NCBI GenBank assembly: GCA_032358255.1
Contig: JAULBX010027550.1
Span: 1-36,106, forward strand
Direction of reading: 5' to 3'
DNA: 36,106 bases
Source: Heterotrichella gracilis
Lineage: Eukaryota > Sar > Xanthophyceae > Tribonematales > Xanthonemataceae
Below, in pieces: positions 20,789-32,506 of this stretch (the first letter of the stretch is position 1; each line of letters begins with the position of its first letter). The notes beneath the pieces are model-generated. The model ran no database searches. It saw nothing but the letters and a program-made list of their open reading frames with translations, and was not told where the DNA came from. A program made the translations under genes and the position numbers.

Positions 20789-23700
20789 ATGAAGCTGTCG
20801 CAGATACCCCCCATGTGGCTCCTGGTGGGCATCCTTGCCATAGGTGGGTCCCAGCATGTGTGCATGTGCGTGGGACCTGCTGGGTTTATCGCATGCATGT
20901 GCAGCCCAACCTTGGCTGATTGTGAGTACGCGGCACGGTGCGCACCGGTGCACACAGGCCTGTCATTCTGTATAAGGAAGGCCATGGGGGCGTATGGGTG
21001 GCCCTGACTAATGCTAGAGGCTTTCTGGCGGCAATGCTGGTGCTAGCAGATTGCATTGTGTAGTCCCCTGGCCGCTATGCTGCCAGGGAGCCCTGAAGTT
21101 CAGGGGATTCTGCATGCATAAATTGCAAGCCATGCATGCACCGCCACTGACAAAATGTTGCCCTGTGGAATGCCTGTTCAGGGTACGCTGGTGTGGCGCT
21201 GGCTGTGGGCCCACCCCCTGCCGAGGACGTTTCTCTCACCCCCAACCCCCTGGCATGCACATGCTCCGATGTGGACCCCAGGGCCGAGATCAAGCTGCTA
21301 GTGGAGTATGACTGCTTTCAGCACCGGTTGTACGGCAACTGCAAGATGGACTTCCTGATGCAGAGCCCGGCGGAGGACCTGCCTGAAGGTGGGGGCAGGC
21401 ATGCCGGGGCGGCCACTGGCTGCCGCATTGCATTGGGCACAGGGCGTAATCTGGCGCAGGTGCTGGGGCACCCAGTGCCGCCTCTGCAATTGCTTAATTT
21501 TTGCAATCATATACAGTGAGAATTGTATATGCAATATGCATAGAGTCTATATTAAACCTGATAGTAAACTTGATTAACAAAAAATGTTTCTCAGATGTGA
21601 TACATTCAAGCTCGTCGTTTTACTTTTTATGAAATAAATTGTAATAAACTTACCATGCTGTGTTTTTATACAATCAAATTGTTTTACGTCTGTACTCCAC
21701 AAATGTGGGCGCATACATCTTGCAGTTCTGCTCTATTCTGTTCTGACAGATGTTAAATTAATTGGTGAATCAACCATGTGCATTGGATTCAGCTACCACT
21801 CTCTTTTACATGTCCAATCATGCACATAAAATAACAGCATTCATATCCAGCTTGCGGGCTGTTGCCGGCAGCTGCGAGCCTTAGGGTCGCACTTCCATGT
21901 GCATCCATCTGTTGCACCCCAACCCTCAACCCTACCTCATCCCAATTTCCACCCCCACCCCCACCCCCACCCCAACTGCAGGCTACTGCCAGATCACCTG
22001 CGGGCGCTGCACATGCTGCACCACCCTGGCAGACCTGCTGCGCCAGAACCTGCTCACCGCATTCCTTGACCTGGCAACCACTGCGGGGTACGGAGACCTG
22101 CTGGCCAACCCCGGATTCATGGCCACGCTGCTGGTGCCAACCAATGAGGCCATGGCGGCTGCAAAGCAGGCATTTGGTGAGGGGGCATGCATACGGTATA
22201 TGGTGATTGCAGTTTAAAGGAGAGTGCATTTGTACACATGTATTGTTACCAAGGGGTGTATACTCTACCAGAATGATTCCAAGCTGTGTGGATGCTCATT
22301 CCTGCCGAAGGATTGTCTCATTCCATTGAATTTTGAGCTGATCAGGTACACACGTGGGTTCTGACTCAGGGAGATGCACGTGGTCACCATGATCCGCATG
22401 CCGCACATGTCAGCGGTCATGTGCTGTTTTTGCAAGCGCGCATCACATCGACGTCAAAAGTGCTTGCAGCACTTACGGGCGTTAATGTAGTGTACCATGT
22501 TGGCATTAGGATACCATGCACTATGGTGTAAGTAAAGCACATCCATGTTGGGCAGATCATGGTCGACCACTGATCATGGTCTGGCAGTACTCTGTGGGTA
22601 CCATGCATGTAGACCCGGGACTGTGGCTGTAAACAGCAGGTACCTTGGCTGGCAGCATTGCAAGCATTACTTGCGGTGTTTCCCACTCATTTCCCCTTGT
22701 GTGCCATGGCGCATGCAGGCTCCTCCCTCTCCGACCCCGCTGTGGCCAAGGAGGTGTTGCAGTATCACATGCTGCCACCAGAGCCAACCATGCGGGCGCT
22801 GTGGACCTCCCCCTTCTTCACTCAGGGGCCTGAGCTGGTGACGCTGCTTGACGGCTACACGCTGCAGGCGCAGCCCTTCCCACTGCCCAGCGACACAACA
22901 TTTAAGTGCGTGTGTCAAATAGTGGGTGCAGTGACGGACACAGGGAGCCAGTGGCTAGTGTGGCTAGTGCTTGTTGGGGGAATGGGTGGGGAGTTATGTG
23001 CGCAGAAGGGCCCAGTGAGCTCCTGCCCGAGTCTTTCCTGCGGAGAACGATACCTTATCGTACCAGCATATGTTTCCATTAGATTTGGTGGGTGAGGAGG
23101 TAGTGACCTGGCCGCCGTAGGCAACTGCGTTGCTGATTGCTGAGCCCTGCTTCCTTCATCCATGCGCAGGGGCGGGGTGACCGGTTACACAATCAGCGGC
23201 AAGTACAACAGTGCAAAGGCAGTCAAGTCAGACATAGAGGCATGCAAGGTAGGTGGTGCGGCGCATATGCGTAAAATGCATCCATATGCCATATGGATTG
23301 TGCGCATCAAGCACATGCGCATGTGCCGTGTTGAACATGGCCATGATGTACACAACGTTTTTGAAGCACAAACTGTGGGGGCGGTGTGCTCATGTGAATT
23401 GCTGTTGGTAATTGTGTCAGAATTACATGAGCTACATGGTTATATGATGCATCATAATATCTTTTCACATTGAAATTTCTATTCACATCAACTTGTGACG
23501 ATTTGAAGAAGTTCTGCATGCCCACATGCATGCGCATGTGCACTGCCAGGTGGTTAACCACTGTCGTACCCTCTCGGAGAGGATTCAGGTCCTGGCCAGC
23601 ATCCCAGGACCTGACCATGGTCTCACTTCTTCCCCCCTCCCCACCTGCAGGGCTTCATCACTATCATTGACCAGGTGCTCAACCCATTTGCCCCTGCCCC

Positions 23701-24617
23701 CGCCCCCACTACCACTGAGGCACTGTACAACACCACTGGCAAGTGCATGGTGGCCACAAACACCGAGTATGGGGTGAGTGCAGCTGGGGCGTTCAAAACG
23801 TGGCGTTTGGCATGTGCCCTCAAATGGTCCATCACGCATTCTTGCATGTAGTGCATTTTTACCCATGGCGGATCCCTGCCGCTCCTGGCTGGTTCTAAAT
23901 TGCACCACATGCAAAAATGTAAGAAGGCTGGGTGGCGGTACATGTTCCTGGGCCACACCTGCGGCTCCGCGTCGGTTTGCAACTAATTGCTGTATTGACC
24001 ACCGTGCACCAGTGCACCAGTTGGTATCCACTGATCATGCTGCAGCAATGATGTATATATAGTGTCCTGACCCAGTCAGGCTGTTGGTGCACGCAGGGCT
24101 CTGTGGTTGTGAGCGGCGACTCCAACAACCAGCCAACTGCTGCGGCATGCTGCGACAGCTGCGCAGCAAAAGCAGGTGCGCATGGGGCCTGGGTACTTGA
24201 ATATTGTGGTGGCCGACTGTCCACTTTGCATGTCATGCCTATACACTGTACGTGATTGCGCTGCTGCAGCACAGCTAATGCCCATGCGTGCGCCACAGAT
24301 CTAGATATCCCTTGCATCCCCTTCCCTGCTCCCCGGTGCGTACAAAGCGCATGTTTTCCCCACTTCCACACGCAGGCTGCAACGTGTGGACCTACTGCGG
24401 CAACCAGGCAGGGTGCCGCAAGGAGCCCGCTGACCAGGCCTACCCCCCGGGCTGGTGTGAGCTGCGCAGCCAGTCAGGGCTGGCCCCCGGCGCCGCCCCC
24501 CAGGCTGTGCGCCAGGATGTGAACACACACCTCATGTCGGGTGCGGTGGTGCAAGGGGGGAGCGTGAGCGCGGCGGACAGCAGGGGAAGGAGGCTGCGGG
24601 CGCTGAGGGCAGAGTAG
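20789..24617 (+). CDS. Secreted fasciclin (FAS1) protein with Cys-rich and PAN/Apple-like modules (8 exons, 388 aa)
   Basis: Likely an extracellular or cell-wall adhesion protein. Exons: 20789-20843, 21182-21388, 21982-22176, 22719-22905, 23170-23248, 23651-23773, 24097-24175, 24376-24617; phases agree. Exon 1 plus the start of exon 2 make a signal peptide (MWLLVGILAIGYAGVALA, cut near residue 26). Residues about 35-95 are a Cys-rich module (ACTCSDVDP ... GYCQITCGRCTCC) like the ShKT-type modules common in algal wall proteins. One FAS1 domain spans about 95-260: LADLLRQNLLTAFLDLAT, FMATLLVPTNEAMAAA, VLQYHMLP, then GFITIIDQVLNPF as the closing H2-type box. An Ala/Pro/Thr linker leads to CCDSC...GCNVWTYCG...GWCEL (about 300-345), resembling a PAN/Apple domain. 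The tail is basic; there is no GPI-type hydrophobic end. The FAS1 call is strong; the flanking modules are less certain. Confidence 0.85.
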
Positions 24618-25522
24618 GCAGGGGCCATGGGAGCAAGGGGGGATGTAGCCAAGGCAGCACTGAAGCCTAGTGTTTCACACATAGGTGGCAACCACTGCGG
24701 GATCCACTGTACTGTATTCAAGACTGTTTCATTGTTTTCCTGCTTGAATGCAGGGCTTCAAGTGTGGTGTTGAGCCACGCGTTGGGTACCATGTCCTCGT
24801 GTTGCGCTGTTCGGCATGTCTCGTCTGGAGAAGTAGCCATGGGTTACCAGGAGTCACTGAAGTTCTTCATTGCTTGACTAGGAACACTGGACTCGAGGAA
24901 ATTAAATCATATGGGAAATAAACACACTCTGCCAAATACCAAGTAATGGCTATATGACAGCGCAACTACGGGTTGTGTACCGCACTTCGTGCAATGACAA
25001 TGCCAGCACATGCCATGGCGCAGTGGGCAGGGCAGCATGGCAACATCTGCCACCCACTGTGCACAGAACCGCTGCTCAGCAGTGGTAGCACCCAGTAAGC
25101 ATCTTAGGAATGAACAAAGTCATCGAGCAGGGCTGGTGCAGATGCACTAGTGCATTGCAAGCATCCAGGTGGTAGTGACACCGAGAATAGTGCGGGGTGT
25201 GTACGTATCACCACGTGGGGGCACAAGCGCAGTTGCGTGCTCATGGATAAGAGGATAACGCCCTGCAGCTGAGGAAGTTGCTCGTATACGTCGCGCGCGT
25301 TTCAACGCGTAAGTCGCGTGTCTCGCGGTTGAATAGCAACGGGGTCTAGATCAGTTGGCACTGACATGGCATCCTGGCAGGTTGAGAGTACCAAGGCGCG
25401 CAGAGTCCAGCGACAGTGTTGTTACAGCATCTAACCTAAGTTAGCTGCCCGCTTCTCTTTAATAGAAACGTTCTTCAGTGAATTCTGGTGTAGTCTCCCT
25501 GGCGCAAACGTAGTTCGACCCC
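24618..25522. promoter_or_regulatory. FAS1 3' flank and PAP/fibrillin promoter region
   Basis: No gene recognised. No TGTAA was seen in the first 400 bases after the FAS1 stop. The right half probably carries the fibrillin promoter. It contains a CACGTG G-box at 25212-25217, about 305 bases before the fibrillin ATG, and a CpG-dense stretch at 25282-25329 with CGTATACG and CGCG repeats. A G-box would suit a plastid protein under light or stress control, but this is inference. Confidence 0.4.
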
Positions 25523-28500
25523 ATGGGGCCCCTGAGCCTAGCACTGCACGCACCTGTCCCCACACGCACTGCGAAGTGCTCCGGAGCCTCATGCAGCGCA
25601 CCCAGGCACCACCTTGCAGCCAGGACGGGGCAGTCATCAGGACGTCCTGTGTTTGGTAGCCTGCGGCGCTCTGCACCCAAATTGGCACGCGCTAGCACCC
25701 GGTCTGTGGCCACAGCCGAGACGGCCAGCTCGGGGGCACTGTCAGCACAGGAGGTGGTGGATCAGATACTGTCTGACATAGAAGACACAGGCGAGTGCCG
25801 CGGCGTGCCGTATGCAGACTCACAGTCCAGACACATGCATGCATATGCTAGCGACACATGCGTGCATTATGGCTGCATTCGCAGGTGTTCCCACAACTAA
25901 GTTACTCCTTCGAGTGGGAGGAAATGGTACTATCCTGCACCGTTCCAGCATGCAGCACCGTCCTTGGTTTTCACACACCCACCTTCACAGCAGATGCATG
26001 CATGCATCCCTCTGAACGCATGCACCTGAACGCATGCACCTGCCCTTCTCCTCACTGGCGGCGTCTCGCTATGCTCTCCAGATTGTGGCTTAGACATGAC
26101 AGCTGACCAGAAGCTCCGGGTGGACGGGCTGCTGGGCCAGCTGGAGCAGATAGGGGCGGAGCAGGTGGGTGGAAACCCTAGCAAATACCCTATCTGGAAG
26201 GCTGCTGGCAAAAACTTCCAAAAGCCATGCCCCCTGCAGGGTTGCCTGCATGAATGCATCTTGCATAGCTTCCCAGATTCCCCACCTGCCTTTGTATCAA
26301 CCCTACACGCACCCCTTCCATCCCCGCCCCCCCCCCCCCCAACCAGGTTCTCCGCCCGCTGGACAATCCGCTCCTGTTTGGCAACTTCAACGTGGCCTAT
26401 GTGTCGGCGGGGGACAAGCAGAATGGGGCACGTACGTGTGTCTATGCGCATAACCACCCTTGGCCATTGGCCCATGCGTTGTGCCGCCCCGCATGGGTGC
26501 ACACACGTATATGGCCCATTGGGCTATACATGCACACACGCATTGTTGGGCACCCTCAAGAGGGCAGTGCTTGCAGCTTGCCAAAAGCAGCCATGGTTTC
26601 CAGGCATGCACACTGCGGAAACACCAGCCTTGCCCTCGCACATCAAACCCAATCGACCCCATCAACTGCTTACTCAGCATGGTTCTGCTTCCCTGGCCAC
26701 CCCGCGCGCCCTCCTTGATTTGCATTATCTACCCATTACTCTGCATCATTTGAATGGGAACTAAACACTTTTGAGGTCATTCATTATAACTCCATACACA
26801 TACAATTGTTCTTGATAAATATCAATACAACAGTTTTATCTTCATTCTCTCCACTACAATGGGCATAAGCTGGTGCTGGGCTTCTGGGCTTTTATTTATT
26901 ATATTGCAATGTGCATGGCGTTGCATGCAGCGCCTGATGTGTCGCACATGGCCCCTGGCGCCCCTCACCCACACTTCATACTGTGCAGCCGCTGGTGGGC
27001 GTTTCCGCAGTGGCCTGGGCCGCACCATCTTCCGCACGCGCCGCCTGTGCCAGAGCGTGCTGCAGCCGGACATCGTCAACAACAAGGTACACAGTGCAGC
27101 GACAGCAGCCATGCATGTGGTACCCTGTGGGCCGCACCCATGGGGCAGTGGCGGGGGTTGCGGCGTGGGCCAGGGATGTGGTGGTGGGGCCAGCAGGCAT
27201 GAATGGCTGAACATGTGCGCATGACATGGTATGCCTGATTGACTGTCTGCCACTGGTGGTGTGTCAGGGGTGCATGGCGGGCATGAGAGGGGCCAAGGTG
27301 CATAAGCATACAGGCTGAGTGGCCACCAAAGCTGCATTGCCAGTGGTGTCAGGTCATGCCCACCTGTTTGCGGCATGGCGCCAGTGTGTGCATGTGCTCA
27401 CACCCACTGTCATGTGCCCTTGTGCCCATGTGACACTACACCAGTTGGCGGCGGTTGTCACCCTCAATGCCCTCACCTGCTGTGGCCCCCCTCCATCTCT
27501 AATGTCAGGTTGAGTTCTCCATCCTGGGAGTGCTGCCTGGTGCCGTGGGTCTGAGGGGCAGGCTGGAGCCACAGGGGGCAGGCAAGGACACTGTCAAGGT
27601 GGGTGGGTGTGGGGGGAGGGGAGGGGAGGAGGGAAGCCTGTGTGGATGCGGTACCTCCACCACAGTGATGCTGGGGGCCAAGCCTCTCTTGGCCTGTAGT
27701 TGAAGGCATGCCTGTGTACAGTTGATGCACTGGCTAAATGGGGGACACTGGGCATGAGCTGCATTCATCACAGCCGGCGGCATTGGATACATTTTGCATG
27801 TGATGGCGCATGGTTGGCTATCTGGCATGTCGTGCATGCCCCGGGTACTGGACATTGTGGTGGGCCAGCAGAGTCGTGTCACTGTTTTGGTAGTGAGTCC
27901 ATCGCGCTGATGGTGCTCGTCTAGCCTATCGCTCAGCGGCCAGGCAGGAGCGTGTCTGCGCTACCATACATTTCTCCCCCTCCTGCACAGGTGTTCTTCC
28001 AACCCCCTCGCCTGAGCCTGCCCGGCGGCATTGACCTCAAGCTCGGCCCCCCCTCCTCAGTGGTGCTCACCACCACCTACGTGGACCAGCGGGTGCGCAT
28101 AGGCAAGGGGAGCAGGGGCTCGCTGTTTGTGTTCACAAGGGGAGGGGAATCAGAGCTGGCAGGTGAGTGGCAAGGGGGGAGGATTTGAGAGGGTGGCAAG
28201 CCAGGGCATTGCATGTGGGATGATGGCATGGGCGGTGCTGCGTGTTGCTCAGTGCACACACCAGTCCATGTGGCTTGGGCCCTGCCTGTCATCCGCTCTC
28301 CTGCATTCACCTCCTGCGTCCCCACACACGGGGGCCCACTGCTGGTTCTGGCAGTCATTGTGCGTGATTGTTTTGATTGAATGCATGCACGCGCTTGGTG
28401 CAAATTTTATCACGGTGTACGGCCACTGTGGCGCATCACCAAGCTGTCTGCGTCCTATGGATGAATCTTGGTTGGTGCTGCCCTCCCTTTCAACAGTTTT

Positions 28501-28790
28501 CTGACAATTCCTCTCCCGCCCTCCCATCTCCCTCAGGCATGGACCAGGTTGGCTTGGGCACCACCACAGCCACGGGCTACCTGCTGGTGGCGGCGGTCCT
28601 GATCGCAGCCGTGGGGGGCGGCGGGTGGGTCGCGGGTGCGGGGAGGGGCCTGGTGGCGCGTGCTGCGGGGGCGCTGGTGGCGCTGTTTGGCCTGGCGGTG
28701 GGTGCTGTGCTGTTCAAAGGGGGTATAGAGGACGATGGCGACGGGGTTGAAGATGGTGGTCGGGACCAGTTTATGACCTCGGCGCAGTAA
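25523..28790 (+). CDS. Plastid-lipid-associated protein, PAP/fibrillin family, with C-terminal membrane hairpin (7 exons, 349 aa)
   Basis: A lipid-binding structural protein of plastoglobules or thylakoids. Exons: 25523-25790, 26082-26164, 26347-26431, 26989-27086, 27509-27598, 27991-28162, 28537-28790; phases agree. Residues 1-70 are rich in Ser/Ala/Arg with no acid before E67, like a chloroplast transit peptide. A helical segment follows (LDMTADQKLRVDGLLGQLEQ). The fibrillin core is clear: PLDNPLLFGNFNVAYVSAG, AGGRFRSGLGRTIFRTRRL, VLQPDIVNNKVEFSILGVLP, VFFQPPRLSLPGG, SSVVLTTTYVDQRVRIGKG and GSLFVFTRGG. After GMDQVGLG, two hydrophobic spans (about 279-299 and 304-324) form a probable hairpin with an acidic end (GIEDDGDG). 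Intron 1 appears to use a GC donor: only GCGAGT at 25791 keeps the frame into exon 2. The subgroup within the family is not assigned. Confidence 0.9.
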
Positions 28791-29111
28791 CAAGGGGCGG
28801 GGGAAATGGCTCAAGTGCAGGTGGCCATGGGCCATTGTGCCCTTACATGGCCCATCCGAGATCATTCTCCATACACTTGGTCAGCCCAGCTAATACAATT
28901 GTTAACTTTTGTTGGAGTCTGTGCACATGTGCACAGCTCTGATCTACTGCCCTCCAGCTTAAGTAGCTCAGCTAGTCACAGGGTCTGAACCCCAGCATGA
29001 TAGGCACTTCACACTACATCATGGCACGTGATATGCCATATGTCGACATCTTGCCAAGATGATTATCAGTGGCATTGATAATTATCACAATTTATCAGAG
29101 TACTGCTAGAA

Positions 29112-29140
29112 TGTAAATGATTATCTTGTAAAACTTGTAA
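29112..29140 (+). terminator. Cluster of three TGTAA poly(A) signals for the fibrillin gene
   Basis: TGTAA occurs at 29112-29116, 29127-29131 and 29136-29140, 322-350 bases past the fibrillin stop. Three copies of the algal poly(A) signal within 29 bases make this a good candidate 3' end on the plus strand. Confidence 0.6.
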
Positions 29141-29345
29141 TGTTACATCTGATCATGGCATACCAGATAGCTTACTGAATATTGGTTGAATAAAGTTGTT
29201 GACTCAATGATTAACAACGTAAGTACTTATCAGCGATCAATTAATCATGTGGACATGTTTCCCGCACCAGGCCCAATGGCCGCACTGCATAACAGTATGG
29301 TAGGTCCTAGTATGAAGACTGAAACAATCATATGGTATATATTGG

Positions 29346-29371
29346 GCTTAGCCTAGTGGCTTAGCCTAGTG
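29346..29371 (+). repeat. Perfect 13-bp tandem duplication
   Basis: GCTTAGCCTAGTG occurs twice head to tail (29346-29358 and 29359-29371) in the AT-rich spacer. It could be a replication-slippage product or the footprint of a mobile element. No function is proposed. Confidence 0.75.
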
Positions 29372-29913
29372 GCGTATAGGTGTAGTGGATAGCGAAAAAT
29401 CTCAGTGTAGAAGGTAAAGTGGTTGGTCTAACTTGGAAATTACTAACCGGGTTGTAAATCACTTTATGATAAGTGGTGAAAAAAACGGGAGGGAAATAAA
29501 ATTTCCCTCCACATCATAACAGAAGGATAATATATCTTATGTTTTGAGAACAGTATCAAAGCAGATTATATTGGGTGCAGCACTGATAGGCAAAGTTTGG
29601 AAAACCTAGAAGGTTGACTACTAGGCTCAAGTGGTACACCTGTCTAGGGTTGAGAGCCCATGTGAGTAGTCTGGGCTAGCACAGTGTCATGGTCTATGTT
29701 TGAAAAAAAGCCAATCCATAAACAATGCATAAGGTAGGTTTTGATTGAAGTGCTAACCATATGGTGAGCAAGTAGCTGGCTGCCAATGAGTGCGCTGCGT
29801 TGACATAGCAGCAGGTATCGAAAATGCTTGCAGAGCCATACAAAACTGCTGCATGCAGCGGTTGAAAAAAACATTGGTATTTAACCCTTCTCCTACAACC
29901 CTTACACAAGCGC

Positions 29914-32137
29914 CTAGTGCTGGTACCATGTGGAGCTCTCAGCCAGTGGCGAGGAGCTGCGTGCCACGGCTGCTACCTTCACCAGCTGCTCCATGGCCAT
30001 GCGGCGTGGCACGCTGCCTGCCTTCCTGGTCTCGCCCTCGCTCTCACCCTCATACAGGGTGTAGGGCCCCTCAAATCCAAACAAGCCGGTGGGCACCACA
30101 TAGTCCTGGGTGGTGCCATCCCACTGGGGCTGGCCATCCACCACTGGCAGGGTGTATGCCTTGCCGCTGCGCCATGTCTGGCCAATGACCCCGTGCATGT
30201 CGGTGACTGAGCGGTCCAGGATGGATGTGCGGAGGTTTACCCACTGGGACTCGGCGATGACTGTGAAGGCCATGAAGGGGGAGCGCAGGGTGAGGGTCTG
30301 GCCACCCTCCTCCTTGCCGGATACCAGATCAACGTCTGCCCCGCGGATGCGTATGGGCTGGGTGGGTGACAGGTAGGCGGTCACATCCTGGTCAGTCACG
30401 TACACTGCGCAGGGGAGGGGACAGGGGGTCAGCGGGCGGGAGATCAGTAAGGGAAGGGGGGAGCTGTGGGGAGTGAATATAGGCAGCAGGCAGTGGGAGG
30501 CCTAGAGCGTCATATTCATTCCCAGGTGTATATACTTAGCAGATAATTGCAATCAGCAAAGCAGCATGGCGTGCATGCATGTATACACTGAACAACATCA
30601 TCTAAGACCAGGAACATCAACTAGGGTTTGCACCGCCTCACCTCCCAGTGTGCCGTTGCCCCGGGCCTCCACCGCAATACGTGTGCTGCCCAGCCTGAAG
30701 CCGATGAGGGTCATGTAGTTGTTGGTGACCACCTCGTTGCCCAGGTTGGAGAACAGCGCGTTGACCTGGAAGCGCCTCTCACTCATGATGTTGAACACGC
30801 TGCCTGATGTGCCGTCAAAGTCAAAGAACTTGCCATCAAAGCCGCGCATGTGGGGGTCGCCAAAGCCGCCACCGGATGGGCCGCCTGCGGGGGTCCCAGT
30901 TGTGCCTGCAATAAGCAGAAGATATATAAGTAGTGGTGGCAGTGGTAACAGAGGAAGGGAGGGGTTTGCAGGTTCAGGGGTAGGCAAGGGTGTGCGTGCA
31001 AGTGCACACATTGCAAGGCTGACATTATTTCATTTTAACATTGGGTGAAATAAAGACTTCAGATTACAGCCTTGCACCCCAGCTAGCTAGGCTAAAGCAC
31101 TATCCGGACGCGTTCATACATGCACTCAAGTAGCACATATGAATGGGGCGCTGGGAGGCGTTCATTGGGACGTGACACTCACCGCAATGGCAGGGGATCT
31201 GCACCACAGTCTTGCATTGCTTGTAGCCACAATCGTTGGGGGTATTTGGGCAGCCGGCCTGGTTAGCAACACCGTTGCCCTTCTCTGGGGCGCTGGGGTT
31301 GTTGAACTGCCCGTCGTGACTGTAGATGGTGGCGGAGGCGTAGTCATTGGTGCAGGTGTACTGGTAGCTGATGTCGGTGATGACAGTGGAGCCGTATCCG
31401 CCCGCAGGGGACACCTTGTTGCCGCACTGGTTGCTGGGGTTGACCAGGTAGTACACGCTCAGGCTGCCTGCCTTGAGGCACTGGTAGGCCTTGGTGATGG
31501 TGACGGTCTTAGAAGGGCAGTCCACGGTGTATTCGAAGCAAGCGGCAGCGGTGACCACCTGGGTAGCACTGCCACCAAGGGCCCTGCCACCGTAGACGGG
31601 GCAGTTGTTGCCCGCGTCAGGGGTACATTCTGCAACAAGGGAATGGAGGGTGTCAATGATAGAGCCCCAGGCAGTGACTGTGGGGGAGGGGCAACATAGT
31701 GGCATGCCCCAAGGGAGGGAGAGGTGCAGATCAAGGAATGGGCCCCGGGGAGTTGGCAAGTGGTGGGTAGGAGTAATACCAAACCAAGTGGCAGTTGCAA
31801 CAAATCGGTCACAAAGGGTGGCTCGGGCATACCGGCAGCATAACGACAGGAGGGTTTGCAAGCAATGCTTGAACAGCAAGCCTGGCACAAGTGGAAGAAG
31901 GGGACAGAGGTAGTGGCCTTGCAGAGCAATGTGCCTCATACATATATAAGTACAAAGCATGCATGCATGCAGATATGTATGCATATACGCAGCCATATAT
32001 ATGCATATACGCAGCCATATATGCGGTGGGGTGGGGTGGGGTGTGCGGTGGTGCGTACCTCCAGCGTGCGCTGACGGGATAAGGGTAGCCACCAGCAGCA
32101 GAGCCGCTGCCAGGGCGAGGTAGGTAGAGGTGGTCAT
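29914..32137 (-). CDS. Secreted Cys-rich protein with VWD-like domain, first tandem copy (4 exons, 426 aa)
   Basis: Probably an extracellular matrix or cell-wall protein. Minus-strand exons: 32059-32137, 31183-31629, 30642-30905, 29914-30404; phases agree. The N-terminus is a textbook signal peptide (MTTSTYLALAAALLLVATLI, then PSAHA). An in-frame ATG at 32170 would add 11 residues but weaken the signal peptide. Exon 2 (residues 27-175) is an unrecognised domain with 12 cysteines, ending QIPCHCG. Exon 3 begins with a Gly/Thr/Pro linker, then GDPHMRGFDGKFFDFDGTSG (191-210) and FNIMSERRFQVNALFS, the pattern of von Willebrand factor D-like and plant root-cap-like domains. Exon 4 continues the beta-rich domain (MAFTVIAESQWVNLRTSILD, DMHGVIGQTW) and ends SSTWYQH. 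A paralog lies upstream at 34936-36106. The biological role is unknown. Confidence 0.78.
31979..32022 (+). repeat. Exact 22-bp tandem duplication in intron 1 of the VWD-like gene
   Basis: A 22-base unit (ATGCATATACGCAGCCATAT plus AT) occurs twice without mismatch at 31979-32000 and 32001-32022. It is flanked by a GCATGCATGCATGC run near 31958 and a GGGGT repeat near 32027-32041. The whole intron segment is simple-sequence rich. Confidence 0.85.
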
Positions 32138-32486
32138 TGCGTCGAGGCTGTGTGAGAGCAACGCCTGCACAAGAGAGGAGGCAGGTCAACATTGATAGTG
32201 GCGACAGAAACAGAGCAAAGAAGCAAGCCTAAGTGGCGTGGGCATCCAAGGGCCTGCGGGGCAGACCAGTGGCTGGTATACGTGATGACGTGCGGTAACG
32301 GGCGACGTATGACCAAGGAAACACGGAAGCATATGCAGGGTGACACGGGTCATCGCACAGCAAAGGATTGTTTTTAAAACACATGTGTACAGGCAGGTGG
32401 TGCCGTCCACTGCTTTGGATATGCGCGGCAAACCTTCAAAACTCGTCATACATTGTGGGGGGCCTCAAGCAAAAGAACGATATGCA

Positions 32487-32506
32487 GAGTCGCTTGTATG
32501 CGACTC
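32487..32506. other. Perfect 7-bp stem with 6-base loop
   Basis: GAGTCGC at 32487-32493 is followed after TTGTAT by GCGACTC at 32500-32506. It lies about 350 bases upstream of the first VWD-like gene. It could be a protein-binding inverted repeat or chance. Confidence 0.45.

Larger units (their letters stand above)
28791..29913. other. AT-rich convergent intergenic region
   Basis: Lies between the fibrillin stop and the stop of the minus-strand VWD-like gene, so it holds two 3' ends facing each other. The stretch at about 28990-29640 is AT-rich and lacks ORFs of note. It contains the palindrome GATAATTATC near 29077 and a 13-bp tandem duplication at 29346. Part of 29700-29900 resembles the flank of the second VWD-like gene (34755-34900). 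Confidence 0.55.

Noticed and set aside
20411..25330. tRNA or small nuclear RNA genes in the spacers
   Set aside because: No B-box (GGTTCGANTCC) with a matching A-box and acceptor stem, and no U1, U2 or U6 core sequence, was found in these spacers or elsewhere in the window.
25794..25806. GT donors for fibrillin intron 1
   Set aside because: Both GT sites give the wrong phase into exon 2, which would end in an early stop; only the GC donor at 25791 keeps the conserved frame.
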